A stretch of 64,000 nucleotides of DNA from NCBI RefSeq assembly GCF_014205215.1, contig NZ_JACHNC010000001.1, positions 2,609,001 through 2,673,000 on the forward strand, written 5' to 3'. Under the pieces are notes generated by a model, which saw nothing but the letters and a program-made list of their open reading frames with translations, ran no database searches and was not told the origin of the DNA. A program made the position numbers and the translations under genes. Positions 60,957 to 64,000 of the stretch are shown here, piece by piece. Each line of letters begins with the position of its first letter. The first letter of the stretch is position 1. The stretch comes from Actinoplanes lobatus (GTDB taxonomy: Bacteria; Actinomycetota; Actinomycetes; Mycobacteriales; Micromonosporaceae).

Positions 60957-62081
60957 CTAGCTCCCCAGGATCCCGCGCAGCGCCTCGACCACGCGGTCCT
61001 GGTCGCTGTCGGTGAGGTCGGCGAAGAGCGGCAGGGACAGCTCCTCGGCGTAGAAGGACTCGGCCACCGGGCACATGCCCCGCCGGTACCCGAGGTCCTC
61101 GAAGACCGGGTGCCAGTAGACCGGGATGTAGTTGACCTGCACCCCGATACCGGCGGCGCGCAACCGGTCGTACACCTCCCGGCGGCGGCCGTCCTTCACC
61201 CGTACCGGATAGAGGTGCCTGATCGGGTCCACTTCGGAACGCTGAGCCGGAAGACGCAGGCCGGGGACGTCGGCGAGAAGCTCGTCGTAGCGTGCCGTGA
61301 GGCGCGCACGGCGGGCCTTGAACCCGGCGAGCCGCCGCAGCTGGGCCGAACCCAGCGCGCAGAGCACGTCCGGCAGCCGGTAGTTGAGGCCGAACTCGTG
61401 CACCTCGTAGTGCCAGCTGCCCTCGTCGGGGCGGCGCAGTCGCTGCGGGTCGCGGATCGAGCCGACGGTCCGGAAGTCCCGCACCCGCTCCAGCAGCTCC
61501 GGCCGGGTCGAGGCGACCGCCCCGCCCTCGCCGGTGGTGAGGTTCTTGGTCGGGAAGAACGAGAACGTGGTCAGGTCGGCGAGCGTGCCGACCGGCCGTC
61601 CCCGGTAGGTCGACCCGATCGAATGCGCCGCGTCGCCGAGCAGGAACACCCCGGCGCTGTCGGTGATCTTGCGGAGCCGGTCGTAGTCGGCCGGCACACC
61701 GGCGTAGTCGACCGCCGAGATCACCCTGGTCCGCGACGTGACCGCGGCCTCGGCCGCGGCCGGGTCGAGGTTCGCGGTGTCCTCCTCGACGTCGGCGAAG
61801 ACCACCGTCGCGCCGAGCATGGCGGCGCCCGAGGCGGTGGCCACGAACGTCATCGGCGTGGTGATCACCTCGTCGCCGGGGGTCAGGCCGGTCGCCGCGT
61901 AGGCCGCGTGCAGCGCCGTCGTCCCGTTGGTGACCGTCACGCACGGCGCCCCGGCGACCGCTTCGAGGTCGGCCTCGAACGCGGCGACCCGTGGCCCGGT
62001 GGTGAGCCAGTCGCTGCCCATCGCCGCGACGACCGCCGCCACGTCGGCGTCGTCGATCGACTGTCGTCCGTACGGCAGCAT
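60957..62081 (-). CDS. pseC: DegT/DnrJ/EryC1 aminotransferase (PseC-like)
   Basis: 374 residues. PseC places an amino group on UDP-4-keto-6-deoxy-AltNAc with PLP. The internal aldimine Lys lies in FSFFPTKNLTTGEGG, the PLP Asp/His in LLGDAAHSIG, and GLNYRLPDVLCALGSAQL and IPVYWHPVF are typical of the sugar aminotransferase family. The ATG overlaps the pseB stop (TGATG). Gene assignment to PseC rests on the neighbouring pseB and pseG. Confidence 0.88.
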   Translation of the reverse strand: MLPYGRQSIDDADVAAVVAAMGSDWLTTGPRVAAFEADLEAVAGAPCVTVTNGTTALHAAYAATGLTPGDEVITTPMTFVATASGAAMLGATVVFADVEEDTANLDPAAAEAAVTSRTRVISAVDYAGVPADYDRLRKITDSAGVFLLGDAAHSIGSTYRGRPVGTLADLTTFSFFPTKNLTTGEGGAVASTRPELLERVRDFRTVGSIRDPQRLRRPDEGSWHYEVHEFGLNYRLPDVLCALGSAQLRRLAGFKARRARLTARYDELLADVPGLRLPAQRSEVDPIRHLYPVRVKDGRRREVYDRLRAAGIGVQVNYIPVYWHPVFEDLGYRRGMCPVAESFYAEELSLPLFADLTDSDQDRVVEALRGILGS

Positions 62082-63061
62082 CAGTTCTCCGCGAGCAGTT
62101 CGCGCATCTCGTCGACCGAGAGCCAGAGGTCGTTGTTGTCCGAGCGGTAGTTGAAGCCGTCGGCCACCTCCTCGCCACCCTCGGGCGTCTTGTAGCCCCA
62201 GCTGGCGACCACCGGCTGGACCACGTACCGGTCCTTGAAGCGCAGCGTGCGGCGGCTGTCGTCGGCGGCGATCATCTCCTCGTGCAGCTTCTCGCCGGGC
62301 CGCATCCCCATCTCGTGGGTGGGCGCGCCGGGGGCGACCGCCTCGACCAGGTCCATGATCCGCATGCTCGGGATCCGCGGGACGTAGAGTTCGCCGCCCT
62401 GCATCACGTCGAACGAGTCGACGACGAACTTCACCGCCTGGTCCAGCGTGATCCAGAACCGGGTCATCCGCTTGTCGGTGATCGGCAGGCTCCGGCCCTC
62501 GGCGGCCAGTTTCCGGAAGAACGGGACCACCGAGCCGCGGCTGCCCATCACGTTGCCGTAGCGGACCACGGCCATCCGGGTCGGGTGGGTGGCGGCGTAG
62601 TGGTTGCCGGCGATCACGATCTTGTCGGCGGCCAGCTTGGTGGCGCCGTACAGGTTGATCGGGCTGGACGCCTTGTCGGTGGAGAGCGCCACGACCTTCT
62701 TGACCTCGGCGTTGATGGCCGCGTCGATGACGTTCTGGGTGCCGTTGATGTTCGTGGCGACGAACTCCGACGGGTTGTACTCGGCGGTGTCGACCTGCTT
62801 GAGGGCGGCCGCGTGCACCACGTAGTCGATCCCGTGCATGGCCCGGGCGAGACGCTTCTCGTCCCGGATGTCACCGATGAAGAAGCGCAGGCGCGGGTCG
62901 TCGCCGAACATCTGGCGGACCTCGTACTGCTTCAGCTCGTCGCGGGAGAACACCACGATCCGGTGCGGGTCGAGGTGGGTCAGCGCGTACCTGAGGAATT
63001 CCTTGCCGAAGGAACCGGTGGAGCCGGTGACAAGGATCGAGGAGCCGGCGATTTCAGACAA
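62081..63061 (-). CDS. pseB: UDP-GlcNAc 4,6-dehydratase (5-inverting), PseB-like
   Basis: 326 residues. First step of pseudaminic-type sugar synthesis. The NAD(P) motif ILVTGSTGSFGKEF, SRDELKQYEVRQMFGDD, AAALKQVDTAEYNPSEFVATN and the YxxxK pair in NLYGATKLAADK are diagnostic of the FnlA/PseB family. The TTG start has GGAGAG six bases upstream. It heads the operon and is divergent from the acyl carrier protein gene. Confidence 0.92.
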   Translation of the reverse strand: MSEIAGSSILVTGSTGSFGKEFLRYALTHLDPHRIVVFSRDELKQYEVRQMFGDDPRLRFFIGDIRDEKRLARAMHGIDYVVHAAALKQVDTAEYNPSEFVATNINGTQNVIDAAINAEVKKVVALSTDKASSPINLYGATKLAADKIVIAGNHYAATHPTRMAVVRYGNVMGSRGSVVPFFRKLAAEGRSLPITDKRMTRFWITLDQAVKFVVDSFDVMQGGELYVPRIPSMRIMDLVEAVAPGAPTHEMGMRPGEKLHEEMIAADDSRRTLRFKDRYVVQPVVASWGYKTPEGGEEVADGFNYRSDNNDLWLSVDEMRELLAEN

Positions 63062-63247
63062 GGTTCTCTCCGGGGGATCAGGGAAGGCCGGTACGAGGCG
63101 GAAGCATAACCAGCCCGGAGCGCAATTCCCGGGGAGCGGGAAAATGCTGCGATCAGTTCATTTCCAGTTCAGCCTGGATTGGTCGTGGCGACCGGGAACC
63201 TGCGGGATCGTGGGTTTCCTCTGAACACCCCACCCTGGAGTTATCTC

Positions 63248-63490
63248 GTGACTGAGCTGCAGAGACTACGCGAGGCGTTTCGTACCGCCCTCGATCTTCC
63301 GGCGGACGCGCCCGTGGACGACCTGAGTTACCAGGACGACGAGAAGTGGGATTCGCTGGCGCACATGTCACTCGTCGCGACGATCGAAGATGAATTCTCG
63401 GTAATGATTGACACGGATGACGTCATCAATATGTCAAGCTTTGCCGAGGCCGTGAAAATTCTTGGTAAATACGGGGTGGACGTCAAGTGA
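63248..63490 (+). CDS. Acyl carrier protein
   Basis: 80 residues. GTG 63248 follows GGAG at eight bases. The phosphopantetheine Ser is in KWDSLAHMSLVATIEDEF (usual DSL motif), and the rest is a short helical bundle. As a dedicated carrier beside a ketoreductase it probably feeds a small pathway for an acyl group, perhaps one attached to the glycan made by the divergent pse operon. The ketoreductase start overlaps its stop. Confidence 0.9.
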   Translation: MTELQRLREAFRTALDLPADAPVDDLSYQDDEKWDSLAHMSLVATIEDEFSVMIDTDDVINMSSFAEAVKILGKYGVDVK

Positions 63491-64000
63491 GTGCCGCCCT
63501 GGTCACCGGGGCGTCGCGCGGAATCGGCCGGGCCACCGCGCACCGCCTCGCCGAACGGGGATACGACCTGGTCCTGCACGGCCACCACGAGGCCGGCGTC
63601 GCCGACACCGCCGCCGAGCTGGCCGGGAAGTTCGGGGTCACGGTCGTGCACGCGGCCGGCGACATCGCCGACCCGGCCACCAGCAAGGCCCTGGCCCGGC
63701 TGGCCTTCGAGACGTTCAAACGGCTCGACGCCCTGGTCGTCAACGCCGGGACACACGCCGCCGGGATGCTCGGCATGACCGCGGACGACACCATCGGGCG
63801 GCTCTTCGCGGTGAACGCGGCCGGCGCGGTCCACACCCTCCAGAACTCGGTCCGGCTGCTGGCCCGCGGCGAGAACCCGGCCGTGGTGCTGACCGCCTCG
63901 ATCACCGGCACCCAGGGGGCGGCCGGGCAGGCCGTCTACGCCGCCTCCAAGGCCGCCGTCGCCGGGCTCACCAGATCCGCCGCCAAGGAACTCGGGCCGC
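63487..64000 (+). CDS. Short-chain dehydrogenase / 3-oxoacyl-ACP reductase (partial)
   Basis: The first 171 codons are visible; the gene runs off the right edge. GTG 63487 overlaps the acyl carrier protein stop (GTGA). ALVTGASRGIGRATA is the NAD(P) motif, ALVVNAGTHAAGM the NAG motif, TASITGTQGAAGQAVYAASKAAV the Ser-Tyr-x3-Lys catalytic set. It fits FabG-like enzymes that reduce a 3-oxoacyl group held on the carrier protein. Confidence 0.92.
   Translation, partial: MSAALVTGASRGIGRATAHRLAERGYDLVLHGHHEAGVADTAAELAGKFGVTVVHAAGDIADPATSKALARLAFETFKRLDALVVNAGTHAAGMLGMTADDTIGRLFAVNAAGAVHTLQNSVRLLARGENPAVVLTASITGTQGAAGQAVYAASKAAVAGLTRSAAKELGP

Noticed and set aside
58648..62178. A 1176-codon minus-strand frame across the pse operon
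   Set aside because: Only the part from 60147 down encodes the methyltransferase-like protein. The rest is a shadow of pseC and the unknown gene, which have their own starts, stops and motifs.
1..64000. Prophage, integrative element or insertion sequence
   Set aside because: No integrase, transposase with DDE motif, phage structural gene or tRNA attachment site was found. The Rpn protein is transposase-like only in family name.

Overview
The window is high-GC DNA with many GTG starts and many one- to eight-base stop/start overlaps. SepH, a citrate synthase 2, DUF3027 and DUF2530 proteins, bacterial XPB, the futalosine route to menaquinone and actinobacterial-type c-di-AMP (ydaO) riboswitches all point to an actinomycete. 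Together with the sialic-acid-like (pse) sugar operon, the best guess is a Micromonosporaceae member such as Actinoplanes; the genus is an inference. The sequence is chromosomal in character: I see no rRNA, tRNA, CRISPR array, integrase, transposase or phage gene.

Layout. 1-2654: end of an ATP-dependent DNA ligase, the LigD-type polymerase of end joining, a secreted Ig-like protein and a small tail-anchored protein. 2707-9236: XPB helicase, an Rpn-type PD-(D/E)XK nuclease, a large helicase-associated protein, a small protein with a HAD phosphatase, and a cold-shock protein. 9242-17483: mqnD and mqnB, separated by about 6.8 kb of sugar, peptidase, MFS and TetR genes. 17480-24742: MFS transporters, DUF3027/DUF2530, an NCS2 purine-type permease and a MarR/MFS pair. 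24747-28911: ThpR-like phosphoesterase, sepH, serC and citrate synthase 2. 28912-37193: pdxH, MFS, aldose epimerase, nitroreductase, acyl-CoA dehydrogenase, DUF4230, PspC and a CDP-alcohol phosphatidyltransferase.

37194-38123 is a 930-base gene-free stretch full of palindromic repeats. 38124-43154 is a sugar block: MsmK/UgpC-type ABC ATPase, HATPase regulator, beta-phosphoglucomutase-like HAD and a GH65 phosphorylase. 43209-45742 holds two divergent secreted coiled-coil/M15-like paralogues, each behind its own c-di-AMP riboswitch. 45764-47423 is a Wzm/Wzt-type glycan exporter, followed by TetR, an Atu4866-like protein and the pnuC-nadR NAD salvage pair. 50474-56944 holds a lipoprotein, cysteine dioxygenase, a neprosin-like secreted protein, an ECF sigma/anti-sigma pair, an S66 peptidase, a receiver-only regulator and a quinone oxidoreductase. 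56922-63061 (minus strand) is a pse-type nonulosonic-acid operon (pseB, pseC, an unknown gene, a methyltransferase, a SpsF-like cytidylyltransferase, pseG). Divergent from it are an acyl carrier protein and a ketoreductase that runs off the window.

Themes: cell-envelope and glycan work (pse operon, exporter, riboswitch-controlled M15-like enzymes, S66 peptidase), disaccharide use (GH1, GH65, epimerase, beta-PGM) and DNA repair (ligase, polymerase, XPB).
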